DNA of 64,000 nucleotides from contig CAUJIP010000029.1 of NCBI GenBank assembly GCA_963205235.1, forward strand, positions 1-64,000, written 5' to 3'. The DNA comes from Pseudomonadota bacterium (GTDB taxonomy: Bacteria; Pseudomonadota; Alphaproteobacteria; Rhodobacterales; Rhodobacteraceae). The translations under genes were made by a program, and so were the position numbers. Below, one piece after another: positions 47,480 through 55,568 of the stretch; position 1 is the first letter of the stretch; the number at the start of each line of letters is the position of its first letter. The notes under the pieces are model-generated. The model was not told the DNA's origin and searched no databases. It worked only from the letters and a program-made list of their open reading frames with translations.

Positions 47480-48291
47480 CCCAAACCCTCGCCGCCCTGA
47501 TCTTCGCCCATGTGCTGGCCGATTTCGTGTTTCAAACCAACTGGATGGCCGCGCACAAGCGCAATCCGCTGGCGCTGGGGCTGCATCTGGCCGTGGTCTA
47601 TGCCACTGTCATTGCCGCCACCGGATCGGTGCATCCGGGGCTTCTGGTTCTGGCGCTGGTCCATATCGGCATTGATGTCGGCAAGCTTGTCCTGCAGTCG
47701 GTCTGGAAGGGTGCGGGCGGATTCGGGCCCTTCATGATCGACCAAGCGCTGCATCTGGTCAGCCTGATCGCGCTTGTCTTGTATCTGCCTGACCTTTGGG
47801 CACAGGGGCTTTGGGCGCCGGGGGCCATCGTGACCGGCGATGATGGCGGCATCCTTGGAACCGGGCTTTGGTCAGACGAAGTGCCGCTTCCCATTGGCCA
47901 CTTGCCTGCGCTGATGGTCCTGTTGTCGGGCATCATCCTTGCCACCCGTGCGGGCGGATTTGCCGTCGGCCTGCTGATGGAGCCTTTTGCCACCCATCTG
48001 GACAAACCCGGCATGGGCAAAAGCCTGCCCGGCGCGGGTCGGGTCATCGGGCATCTGGAACGCGGGTTGATCTTTGCCCTTGTTCTGTTGGGCCAGCCTT
48101 CAGGCGTCGGCTTTCTGATCGCGGCGAAATCGATCCTGCGCTTTGGGTCCGTCAAGGACGACCGCGCCCTGTCGGAATATGTCATCATCGGCACGCTGGC
48201 CTCGTTCGGCTGGGCGCTGATTGCGGCCTATGCCACGATTTGGGGCCTTTCCGCCCTGCCCCCGCTTGGAATTCTGCCCGCAACGCCCTAA
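47476..48291 (+). CDS. DUF3307 polytopic membrane protein
   Basis: A 271-residue inner-membrane protein, ATG overlapping the upstream stop as ATGA. The N-terminal domain matches DUF3307: LIFAHVLADFVFQTNWMAAHK, LALVHIGIDVGKLVLQS, FMIDQALHLVSLIALVLYL, with His and Asp residues inside helices that suggest metal or proton handling. The C-terminal half adds further helices and the segment LERGLIFALVLLGQPSGVGF. No nucleotide-binding domain is visible. Coupling to the cyclase-like/HTH gene implies a shared task, possibly sensing and membrane response; function is unknown. Confidence 0.75.
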   Translation: MTQTLAALIFAHVLADFVFQTNWMAAHKRNPLALGLHLAVVYATVIAATGSVHPGLLVLALVHIGIDVGKLVLQSVWKGAGGFGPFMIDQALHLVSLIALVLYLPDLWAQGLWAPGAIVTGDDGGILGTGLWSDEVPLPIGHLPALMVLLSGIILATRAGGFAVGLLMEPFATHLDKPGMGKSLPGAGRVIGHLERGLIFALVLLGQPSGVGFLIAAKSILRFGSVKDDRALSEYVIIGTLASFGWALIAAYATIWGLSALPPLGILPATP

Positions 48292-48315
48292 GTTACCGCC
48301 AAAGGAGACCGTCCC

Positions 48316-48675
48316 ATGTTCGGCATTCCCGGCAAAGCCGCCGTCACCCTGACCCCCGCCGCCACCCGCCAGATCGCGCGGCTGATGGAAAAGCAGTCGT
48401 CGCAAGGTCTGCGGATCGGCGTGAAAAAGGGCGGCTGCGCGGGGATGGAATACACGATGGACTATGTGTCCTCGGTCAATCCGCTGGACGAGGTGGTCGA
48501 GCAGGACGGCGCGCGGGTGATGATCGCGCCGATGGCGCAGATGTTCCTGATCGGCACCGAGATTGATTATGAGATCGGGCTGATCGAAAGCGGTTTCAAG
48601 TTCCGCAACCCCAACGTGGTCGAGGCCTGTGGCTGCGGGGAATCGATCAAGTTCCGCGACGCGCCCGCCGCCTGA
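48316..48675 (+). CDS. HesB/IscA/SufA-family iron-sulfur carrier
   Basis: A 119-residue A-type carrier with the three cluster cysteines: Cys41 (KKGGCAGMEY) and Cys105/Cys107 (EACGCGES). The fold segments VTLTPAATRQIARLM and LIGTEIDYEIGLIESGFKF match SufA. It accepts a cluster from a scaffold and passes it to targets. AAAGGAG precedes the ATG. Together with the SufT-like protein it makes this a loose iron-sulfur neighbourhood. Confidence 0.93.
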   Translation: MFGIPGKAAVTLTPAATRQIARLMEKQSSQGLRIGVKKGGCAGMEYTMDYVSSVNPLDEVVEQDGARVMIAPMAQMFLIGTEIDYEIGLIESGFKFRNPNVVEACGCGESIKFRDAPAA

Positions 48676-48737
48676 GGGGGCTTTCCCTGCCAGCCGTTCC
48701 GCGCTAGGCGTTAGCGCAATCAGGAAAGGGCCGCCAG

Positions 48738-49481
48738 ATGAAGAAACTTGCCGCAGGGAACTGGAAGATGAACGGCTCGCACGCCGCGCTGGCCGAAGTC
48801 GCGGCCCTTCTCAGCTCTCACCCCGCCCCGGCATGTGAAATGCTGCTTTGCCCCCCGGCGACGCTGATCTCGCCGATGTCGCAGGCGGCGCAAGGCAGCA
48901 AGCTGATGGTCGGCGGGCAGGATTGCCACGCCACGACCTCGGGCGCGCATACTGGTGACATTTCGGCCCAGATGCTGGCCGAGGCGGGCGCGACCCATGT
49001 CATCCTGGGCCATTCCGAACGCCGCACCGACCATGGCGAAACCGACGCTCAAGTCCGCGCCAAGGCCGAGGCAGCCTTGGCGGCAGGTCTGATCGCCATC
49101 GTCTGCATCGGCGAAACGGAAAGCCAACGGAACGCGGGCGAAACCCTTGCCGTCATCGGCCGCCAGCTTGACGGGTCGATCCCGGCCGGGGCTGCGGCGG
49201 AAACCCTTGTGATCGCCTATGAACCGGTCTGGGCCATCGGCACTGGCCGCACCCCAACCTTGGCCGAGATTGCCGAGGTCCACGCCTTCCTTCGTTCCCG
49301 ACTGCAGGGCCTGATCGGGGCCGAGGCCGCAGGCGTGCGGCTGCTTTACGGCGGGTCGGTCAAACCGTCCAACGCGGATGAAATCTTTGCCGTCCCCCAT
49401 GTCGACGGCGCGCTGGTTGGCGGCGCAAGCCTGAAGGCCGCGGATTTCGGCGCCATCGTCAGCGCGCTTTCTGCCGCCTGA
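48738..49481 (+). CDS. tpiA: Triosephosphate isomerase
   Basis: A 247-residue TIM barrel. Catalytic residues are Lys10 (AGNWKMNGS), His92 (VILGHSERR) and Glu162 ([11 protein letters not shown]), with the phosphate loop [12 protein letters not shown]. It interconverts dihydroxyacetone phosphate and glyceraldehyde 3-phosphate. AGGAAAGGG precedes the ATG. All family elements are intact. Confidence 0.98.
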   Translation: MKKLAAGNWKMNGSHAALAEVAALLSSHPAPACEMLLCPPATLISPMSQAAQGSKLMVGGQDCHATTSGAHTGDISAQMLAEAGATHVILGHSERRTDHGETDAQVRAKAEAALAAGLIAIVCIGETESQRNAGETLAVIGRQLDGSIPAGAAAETLVIAYEPVWAIGTGRTPTLAEIAEVHAFLRSRLQGLIGAEAAGVRLLYGGSVKPSNADEIFAVPHVDGALVGGASLKAADFGAIVSALSAA

Positions 49482-49541
49482 CCCGTAAGCCATGTCGCAG
49501 ACAGACGCGCCTTTCCCGGCCCAGCACCCAGACTGGCGCGC

Positions 49542-50453
49542 ATGACGAAGTCCTCGACGTCGGCCCTGACGGCCAATCTTCTGTGCGTTCTGTCCATGAT
49601 GATCTGGGCGGGGGGCATTTCTGCAGCCGATCTGGTGATCCCGCTTTTGCGCCCCGAGCCGCTGAACGCGCTGCGCATGGGCCTGTCGGCGCTGTTCCTG
49701 CTTGTCATCTGGTGGGCAAGCGAAGGGTTCGGCCCGATCCGCCGCGCGAACTGGATCAAGGGCATTTTGGTCGGCAGCCTGATCGGTCTTGGGGCCTGGC
49801 TTCTGGTGCTGGGACAGGCGCGGGGCGGTGCAGTCACGGTGGCCGTAATCTCGGCCACGATGCCCGTGGTCGGCATCGCGCTTGAGGTCATTCTGGACGG
49901 ACGCCGCCTGACACTCGCGCTGGTCCTTGGCCTGATCCTTGCCGTTGCAGGCGGTTTCCTGGCGCTGGATTTCGCCGCAGGCGGGCTCTCGCTTGGACTT
50001 GGCGCGCTCTTCTGCTTTGCCTCGGTCGTCAGCTTCACGCTTGGCTCGCGCCTGACAGTCACCGCCTTTCCACATGAAAGCCCGCTTGGGCGGACGGCGA
50101 TTTCGCTGGTCGGGGCCTCGATTGCCGCCGGTGCTGTCGTCGCCTTGCAGACTCTTTATGGCATTCCCCTGCCCGGTTTCGCCGCTTGGGGCTGGCCCGA
50201 AGTCGGGGCGCTCTTGATGTTTTCGGTCGGCGCGGTTGGCATCGCGCAATGGCTGTTCGTCATGGCAGTCGGGCGGATCGGTATCGGGATGACCACGCTG
50301 CACATGAACGCGACCCCGTTCTACGTCATGATGATCCTCTTTGCTTTTGGCGGAAGCTGGAACTGGACCCATGCGCTGGCGGCTGCCATTGTCGGCTTGG
50401 GTGTCCTGATCGCCCAAGGCATCATTCCCCTTCCCCAGCAAGACAAGCCATGA
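49542..50453 (+). CDS. EamA/DMT-family transporter
   Basis: A 303-residue membrane protein with about ten helices in two EamA repeats (RPEPLNALRMGLSALFLLV in the first; LLMFSVGAVGIAQWLFVMAV and MTTLHMNATPFYVMM in the second). It probably exports or imports a small metabolite; substrate unknown. Its stop overlaps the P450 start (ATGA), so the two proteins may handle the same compound. Confidence 0.9.
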   Translation: MTKSSTSALTANLLCVLSMMIWAGGISAADLVIPLLRPEPLNALRMGLSALFLLVIWWASEGFGPIRRANWIKGILVGSLIGLGAWLLVLGQARGGAVTVAVISATMPVVGIALEVILDGRRLTLALVLGLILAVAGGFLALDFAAGGLSLGLGALFCFASVVSFTLGSRLTVTAFPHESPLGRTAISLVGASIAAGAVVALQTLYGIPLPGFAAWGWPEVGALLMFSVGAVGIAQWLFVMAVGRIGIGMTTLHMNATPFYVMMILFAFGGSWNWTHALAAAIVGLGVLIAQGIIPLPQQDKP

Positions 50454-51625
50454 AGACGCTGCACCAATCCCCCACCGATCCCGGTTTCGTCCAGAACTCC
50501 TATCCGTTCTATGAACGCGCAAGGGCTGAAGGTCCGTTCTTCCACTGGGCGGATTACAACCTGACCTGCACCGGCAATTCGGCAGCGGTGAACGCCATTT
50601 TCCGTGATCGCCGTTTTGGCCGCGAACCGATTGAACCGATTGCCTTCCCGCCGCACCTTGCGCCCTTCTATGCGGTCGAGGCGCATTCGATGCTGGAACT
50701 GGAGCCGCCCCGGCACACCCGTCTGCGCAACCTTGTCCTGCGCGCCTTCACCTCGCGTCGGATCGCGGGACTTGCGCCCGACATCACGGCGCTTGCGACG
50801 GAACTGGCCACGGCCATTCCTTCGGGCACATCCGATCTTCTGAAAACCTTCGCCCAACCCCTGCCCGTTCGCATCATCGCGCGCCTTTTGGGCGTGCCCG
50901 AGGAGATGGCGCCCGACCTTCTGCGCTGGTCGAATGCGATGGTCGGCATGTACATGGCCGGTCGCACCCGCGAGACCGAGGACAAGGCAGTGGCAGCGAC
51001 CGAGGCGTTCGTCGCTTTCATGCGGTCCTACGTCGACGAACGCCGTGCAAGGCCCGCCGATGATCTGATCACCCAACTCATCGCCGCCGAAAGCGAAGGC
51101 GAAAAGCTGTCAACCGATGAGCTGATCACCACCTGCATCCTGCTGCTGAACGCGGGCCACGAAGCGACGGTCCACACCATCGGCAATGGGGTGAAGACGC
51201 TTCTGGAAACCGGAACACCCCTGTCCGCGCTGGCCCCGGATGCCATCGAAGCGACGGTCGAGGAAATCCTGCGCTTTGACCCCGCGCTGCACATGTTCAC
51301 CCGGTACGCCTATGAGGATGTCGAGGTGATGGGCCACACCTTCCACCGCGGCGATCAGGTCGGGCTGTTGCTGGCCGCCGCGAACCGCGATCCCGGCGTC
51401 TGGGATCACCCCGACCGCTTCAACCCGTCCCGTCCGGTCAAGCCGCTGGTCACCTTCGGCGCGGGCCTGCACTTCTGCGTCGGCGCGCCGCTTGCGCGTC
51501 TGGAACTGCAGATCGCGCTGCCGATCCTGTTCCAGCACCACCCCGGCCTTACACTTGCCGCGCCCCCAAGTTATGGCGATGTCTACCATTTCCACGGCCT
51601 GAGCGCGTTGCTGGTCAAGGGTTAG
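50450..51625 (+). CDS. Cytochrome P450
   Basis: A 391-residue soluble bacterial P450. I-helix oxygen-binding motif LLNAGHEATVH, the ExxR pair in VEEILRFDPALH, and the heme loop FGAGLHFCVGAPLAR with thiolate Cys343 are all present. EPPRHTRLRNLVLRAFT is the C-helix region. Redox partners are not adjacent, though an fpr gene lies 4 kb away. Coupling to the DMT transporter suggests oxidation of a transported compound. The start at 50450 lies inside the upstream stop; longer frames run through the transporter gene. Confidence 0.95.
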   Translation: MKTLHQSPTDPGFVQNSYPFYERARAEGPFFHWADYNLTCTGNSAAVNAIFRDRRFGREPIEPIAFPPHLAPFYAVEAHSMLELEPPRHTRLRNLVLRAFTSRRIAGLAPDITALATELATAIPSGTSDLLKTFAQPLPVRIIARLLGVPEEMAPDLLRWSNAMVGMYMAGRTRETEDKAVAATEAFVAFMRSYVDERRARPADDLITQLIAAESEGEKLSTDELITTCILLLNAGHEATVHTIGNGVKTLLETGTPLSALAPDAIEATVEEILRFDPALHMFTRYAYEDVEVMGHTFHRGDQVGLLLAAANRDPGVWDHPDRFNPSRPVKPLVTFGAGLHFCVGAPLARLELQIALPILFQHHPGLTLAAPPSYGDVYHFHGLSALLVKG

Positions 51626-51800
51626 TCTGGCAGCGCGGCTGCGCCGCAAGCCTTTTTTCTCGTCGTCGGGCTTCGCCTCCTCCTCGAAGATGGGGGCGCT
51701 TCGCCCCCCAATGCCTGACGGCATTCCCCCCGAGGATATTTCCGGAAGAGATAGCGGAATTTTCTGTCTTCATATATCCCCGCCGGAGGCTCCGACGCCT
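51626..51800. repeat. Hairpin-rich REP-like intergenic element
   Basis: Three stem-loops follow the P450 gene: GCGGC-TGC-GCCGC at 51635-51647 with TTTTTT after it (a likely terminator), GGGGGCG-CTT-CGCCCCC at 51692-51708, and AATGCC-TGAC-GGCATT at 51710-51725. The last leads into CCCCCCGAGGATATTT, a string I associate with intergenic repeats in Rhodobacteraceae. The region is non-coding and separates P450 from the convergent Lrp gene. Confidence 0.55.
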
Positions 51801-52262
51801 TCAGAGGGGCAGGACGGTTGTCGACTTGATCTCTTCCATGCTGAGAAGGGCGGTCACGTTGTAAATCCGCACTTCCGAAATCAGCGCCTGATAGAACGTG
51901 TCATAGGCCCGCGCGTTCTTGACCCGGACCTTCAGGATATAGTCGATATCCCCTGCCAGCCGATGCGCCTCCAGCACTTCGGGGCGTTCCCGCAGCGCCT
52001 TCAGGAACCTGCGCTGCCACTCGGCCTCATGCTCGGAAGTCCTTATCAGCACAAAGAAACACGCTTCCAGCCCCAAGGCTTCGGGGTCCAGGATCGCCGT
52101 CGTCCGGGTGATCACCCCCTGCTCGCGCATCCGCCGGATGCGGTTCCAGACCGGGGTCTTGGACGAGCCCACTTTCCGCGCGATTTCGTCCAGGCTCTGC
52201 TCGGCATCCGTCTGCAGTTCGGACAGGATTTTCCGGTCCAGATCGTCCAGCGCGGCGCTCAT
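51801..52262 (-). CDS. Lrp/AsnC-family transcriptional regulator (sulfur assimilation locus)
   Basis: A 153-residue regulator with helix-turn-helix (LDEIARKVGSSKTPVWNRI) and ligand domain (VLEAHRLAGDIDYILKVRV). ATG 52262 starts the family-typical MSAALDDLDRKIL; in-frame codons upstream belong to the promoter. It is divergent from the DUF2849-sulfite reductase operon with 142 bases between, so it likely senses a sulfur amino acid or related signal and controls that operon. It is a paralogue of the regulator at the phenylalanine locus. Confidence 0.92.
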   Translation of the reverse strand: MSAALDDLDRKILSELQTDAEQSLDEIARKVGSSKTPVWNRIRRMREQGVITRTTAILDPEALGLEACFFVLIRTSEHEAEWQRRFLKALRERPEVLEAHRLAGDIDYILKVRVKNARAYDTFYQALISEVRIYNVTALLSMEEIKSTTVLPL

Positions 52263-52404
52263 TCCTGATTTCCCCCATATCCCGGAAAACGGGTTTGCTT
52301 GGACCGCAGTATCGGAACACATGTCCTTATCTGCAAGGGGCACTGGTTCCGATATGGGAAAATATTCTATATTCAGCACAGATTTCCGTGCCAGGACAAA
52401 TGCC

Positions 52405-52710
52405 ATGAGCCGCCGCTTCACCCCCAAGGTCGTCACCGCCAACCGCCTGCGCGAAGGCGATGTCGTCTACTTGACCGCCGATGACCGCTGGACGCCCCAC
52501 CACCACGAGGCCGAACTGATCGAGGACGAGGCCCATGCCCAGATGCGGCTTCTGCATGGTTCGGCGCAAAGGCTGCTTGTTGTCGGCGCCTATCTGGCCG
52601 ATGCCAAGCCAGGCCCCAAAGGCCCCGAGCCCACCCATTTCCGCGAAGCGTTCCGCACTCGGGGTCCTTCCAACTATAACCACGGCAAGCAGGCCGATCT
52701 GGTGAACTGA
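52405..52710 (+). CDS. DUF2849 protein
   Basis: A 101-residue protein of the DUF2849 family: RRFTPKVVTANRLREGDVVY, then the HHHEAELIEDEAHA segment and a closing EAFRTRGPSNYNHGKQADLV. Members nearly always sit directly upstream of siroheme sulfite reductase genes in alphaproteobacteria, as here, four bases apart. A role in sulfite reduction is therefore likely; biochemical function is unknown. AGGAC lies nine bases before ATG 52405. Confidence 0.88.
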   Translation: MSRRFTPKVVTANRLREGDVVYLTADDRWTPHHHEAELIEDEAHAQMRLLHGSAQRLLVVGAYLADAKPGPKGPEPTHFREAFRTRGPSNYNHGKQADLVN

Positions 52711-52713
52711 TCC

Positions 52714-54384
52714 ATGTATTCCTATTCCGACTTCGACGAAGCCTTCGTCCGTGCCCGTGTCGCCCAGTTCACCGATCAGGTGAACCGGCGGCTTGACGGC
52801 AGCCTGACCGAGGATGAGTTTCGCCCGCTTCGTCTGATGAACGGGCTGTACCTGCAGCTGCACGCCTACATGCTGCGCGTGGCGATCCCCTATGGCACGA
52901 TCAGCCCGCGCCAGATGCGGCAACTGGCGATGATCGCCGACACTTGGGACAAGGGATACGGCCATTTCACCACGCGGCAGAACATCCAGTTCAACTGGCC
53001 GAAACTGCCGGATGTGCCCGCGATCCTTGGGGCGCTGGCCGACGTGGAAATGCACGCGATCCAGACCAGCGGCAACACGGTGCGCAACGTCACCGCCGAC
53101 CATTTCGCCGGGGCCGCTGCGGATGAAATCGCCGATCCGCGCCCCTATGCCGAACTTCTGCGCCAGTGGTCGACCGACCACCCGGAATTCCAGTTCCTGC
53201 CGCGCAAGTTCAAGATCGCCATCACCGGTGCCCCGAACGACCGTGCCGTGACCCGTGCGCATGACATCGGCCTGCGCATGGTCCGCAACGCCGCTGGCGA
53301 GCCGGGGTTCGAGGTCATCGTCGGCGGTGGCCTTGGCCGCACACCGATGGTCGGCATGACCGTCCGCGACTTCCTGCCGGAAGCCGACCTGCTGCCCTAT
53401 GTCGAGGCGGTCCTGTCGGTCTACAACGTGCTTGGGCGGCGCGACAACAAGTACAAGGCGCGGATCAAGATCACGCTGCACGAGACCGGCAAGGACGCGA
53501 TCACCCGCATGATCGAGGACCGCTTTGCCGAATTGCGCCCACAGTTCGGTGGCAATGATCAGACGCTGCTGGCTGATATCCGTGAGGCCTTTGCCGCGCC
53601 TGCCTTCCGCACTGCGCCGGTCGATGCCTATGACGCCTTCTACAAAGCCGACCCCGTCTTCCGCGCCTGGGCCGATACCAACCTGTCCCAGCACCGGAAC
53701 CCGGACTACGCCATCGTCACCGTCAGCATCAAGGCGCATGGCGCGACGCCGGGCGATGCGACCAGCGACCAGATGCGTCTTCTGGCCGATCTGGCGGAAA
53801 CCTACGGCCACAGTGACCTGCGGATCAGCCATGAGCAGAACGTGATCCTGCCGCATGTCCACAAGTCCGATCTGCCCACCGTTCACGCGGCCCTGGTCAA
53901 GGCCGGGCTTGGCACGGCGAACGTCGGGCTTCTCTCTGACATCATCGCCTGCCCCGGCATGGACTATTGCGCCCTTGCCACCGCCCGCTCGATCCCCGTG
54001 GCGCAGGAGCTGGCGACTCATTTCGAGGCGCTGAAGCTGGAACATGAAATCGGCCCGCTGAAGATCAAGATTTCCGGCTGCATCAACGCCTGCGGGCATC
54101 ACCATGTCGGGCATATCGGCATTCTGGGGTTGGACCGGGCGGGGGTGGAAAACTACCAGATCACCCTTGGCGGCGACGGCACCGAAGACGCGGTGATCGG
54201 TGAAAAGACCGGGCCGGGCTTTGCCTATGACGCGGTCATTCCGGCCATCGAGCGTATCCTGCGCGCCTATCTGGGCCTGCGGCTGGAACCGTCTGAAACC
54301 TTCCTGCAGGCCTTCCGCCGCGTCGGGATGGACCCGTTCAAAACTGCGCTTTACGGCGGTGAAGGCGCGCAAGATGCCGCGTGA
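52714..54384 (+). CDS. cysI: Siroheme sulfite reductase (ferredoxin/NirA-type hemoprotein)
   Basis: A 556-residue enzyme with the two-fold nitrite/sulfite reductase repeat. Cluster/siroheme cysteines are Cys413 and Cys419 (ACPGMDYCALATA) and Cys456 and Cys460 (SGCINACGHHHVGHIG); GYGHFTTRQNIQFNWP and GNTVRNVTADHFAG are substrate-side motifs. It reduces sulfite to sulfide with six electrons. Adjacent cysH and absence of nitrate genes favour sulfite over nitrite. The 3' end overlaps cysH by 11 bases. Confidence 0.93.
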   Translation: MYSYSDFDEAFVRARVAQFTDQVNRRLDGSLTEDEFRPLRLMNGLYLQLHAYMLRVAIPYGTISPRQMRQLAMIADTWDKGYGHFTTRQNIQFNWPKLPDVPAILGALADVEMHAIQTSGNTVRNVTADHFAGAAADEIADPRPYAELLRQWSTDHPEFQFLPRKFKIAITGAPNDRAVTRAHDIGLRMVRNAAGEPGFEVIVGGGLGRTPMVGMTVRDFLPEADLLPYVEAVLSVYNVLGRRDNKYKARIKITLHETGKDAITRMIEDRFAELRPQFGGNDQTLLADIREAFAAPAFRTAPVDAYDAFYKADPVFRAWADTNLSQHRNPDYAIVTVSIKAHGATPGDATSDQMRLLADLAETYGHSDLRISHEQNVILPHVHKSDLPTVHAALVKAGLGTANVGLLSDIIACPGMDYCALATARSIPVAQELATHFEALKLEHEIGPLKIKISGCINACGHHHVGHIGILGLDRAGVENYQITLGGDGTEDAVIGEKTGPGFAYDAVIPAIERILRAYLGLRLEPSETFLQAFRRVGMDPFKTALYGGEGAQDAA

Positions 54385-55123
54385 CCTGCATTCCGGCCCG
54401 GTTGCCGACCGGGTGGCGGCGCTGAACGCGCGCTATCGCCACCATTCGGCGACCGCCGTGCTGGAACATGCGCTGAAGGATGACGACCTGGGCCAGGTGG
54501 CGCTGGTCTCGTCCTTCGGGGCGGAATCGGTGGTGCTGCTGCATCTGGTTTCCGTCATCGCGCCGGAAACCCCGGTCTTGTTCGTCGACACGCGGATGCT
54601 GTTTCAGGAAACCCTCGACTACCAGCGCGAGTTGGCGGAAAAGCTGCATCTTTGCGACATCCGCACGATCCGCGCCGCCCAGCCCCGCGTGGCGTTCGAG
54701 GACCCGGATGGGACGCTCCACCAGTTCAACACCGACGCCTGCTGCGCGGTGCGCAAGGTGGAACCTCTGGAACGCGCCCTTGCGCCGTTCGACGGCTGGA
54801 TCACCGGTCGGAAGCGGTTTCAGAATACCGACCGCGAGGCGCTGCAGTTCTTTGAAAACGAGGGCGACTTTCGGATCAAGGTGAACCCCCTCGCCCATTG
54901 GGGGCGTGAGGACCTTGAAGAATACATGGTCGAAAACCGCCTGCCCCGGCACCCCTTGGTGGCCAAGGGCTATCCCTCCATCGGCTGCGCGCCCTGCACA
55001 AGCCCGGTGAAACCCGGCGAAGACCCACGCGCGGGTCGCTGGCGCGGGCAGCAAAAGACCGAATGCGGCATCCATTTCATCGACGGCAAGGCCGTGAGAC
55101 AACCCAAGGAGAGCGCGGCATGA
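54374..55123 (+). CDS. cysH: Adenylylsulfate (APS) reductase, CysH family
   Basis: A 249-residue thioredoxin-linked reductase. Cys123 and Cys124 (TDACCAVRK) with Cys205 and Cys208 (IGCAPCTSPV) form the four-iron cluster site of APS reductases, which PAPS-only enzymes lack; Cys231 (TECGIHFID) is the catalytic cysteine. SSFGAESVVLLHL is the nucleotide loop and ITGRKRFQNTDR the substrate arginine region. It produces sulfite for the upstream reductase. It starts inside cysI and ends overlapping the DUF934 gene. Confidence 0.95.
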   Translation: MPRDLHSGPVADRVAALNARYRHHSATAVLEHALKDDDLGQVALVSSFGAESVVLLHLVSVIAPETPVLFVDTRMLFQETLDYQRELAEKLHLCDIRTIRAAQPRVAFEDPDGTLHQFNTDACCAVRKVEPLERALAPFDGWITGRKRFQNTDREALQFFENEGDFRIKVNPLAHWGREDLEEYMVENRLPRHPLVAKGYPSIGCAPCTSPVKPGEDPRAGRWRGQQKTECGIHFIDGKAVRQPKESAA

Positions 55124-55524
55124 CCGTGATCGTGACCGACAAGGGCTTTGAGCCCGCCCCCGCCCGCGAGATCGTGGCGCTGGCCGATCTGACCGACCAG
55201 ACTGCGGTGGACTTGGTCAGCACCGACGACCCCGAAGGGCTGGCGGGCAGGCTGGGCCAGTTGACCCTGATCCGCGTGGCCTTCCCCGCTTTCAGCGACG
55301 GTCGCGCCTTCACCATCGCGCGGCGGTTGCGGACAATGGGCTATACCGGCCAGCTTCTGGCACTGGGGCCGGTGATTGCCGACCAATACGCGATGCTGCG
55401 CCGGGTGGGCTTTGATGGGGCGGAAATCCCCGACGAAATCGCCGCCCGCCAGCCCGCCGAACAGTGGCAGTTCCGCGCGGCTGACTGGGATAGGCACAAC
55501 TATCAGGCCCGCTTGCGCGCCTGA
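55120..55524 (+). CDS. DUF934 protein
   Basis: A 134-residue protein of the DUF934 family: LTLIRVAFPAFSDGRAFTIA, LRTMGYTGQLLALGPVIADQ and the ending FRAADWDRHNYQARLRA. Members are linked to sulfite reductase and CysH genes and may be oxidoreductase accessory proteins; no direct activity is established. ATG overlaps the cysH stop (ATGA). Confidence 0.9.
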   Translation: MTVIVTDKGFEPAPAREIVALADLTDQTAVDLVSTDDPEGLAGRLGQLTLIRVAFPAFSDGRAFTIARRLRTMGYTGQLLALGPVIADQYAMLRRVGFDGAEIPDEIAARQPAEQWQFRAADWDRHNYQARLRA

Positions 55525-55568
55525 CTTTCCCCTGATCTGAATCAACGCTAGACAAGGAAAGCCGGTCT

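Noticed and set aside
46796-48291. Calling the cyclase-like/DUF3307 pair a Pycsar defence system
   Set aside because: There is no cyclic-nucleotide-binding effector domain, the catalytic Asn is replaced, and the setting is core genome without other defence genes.
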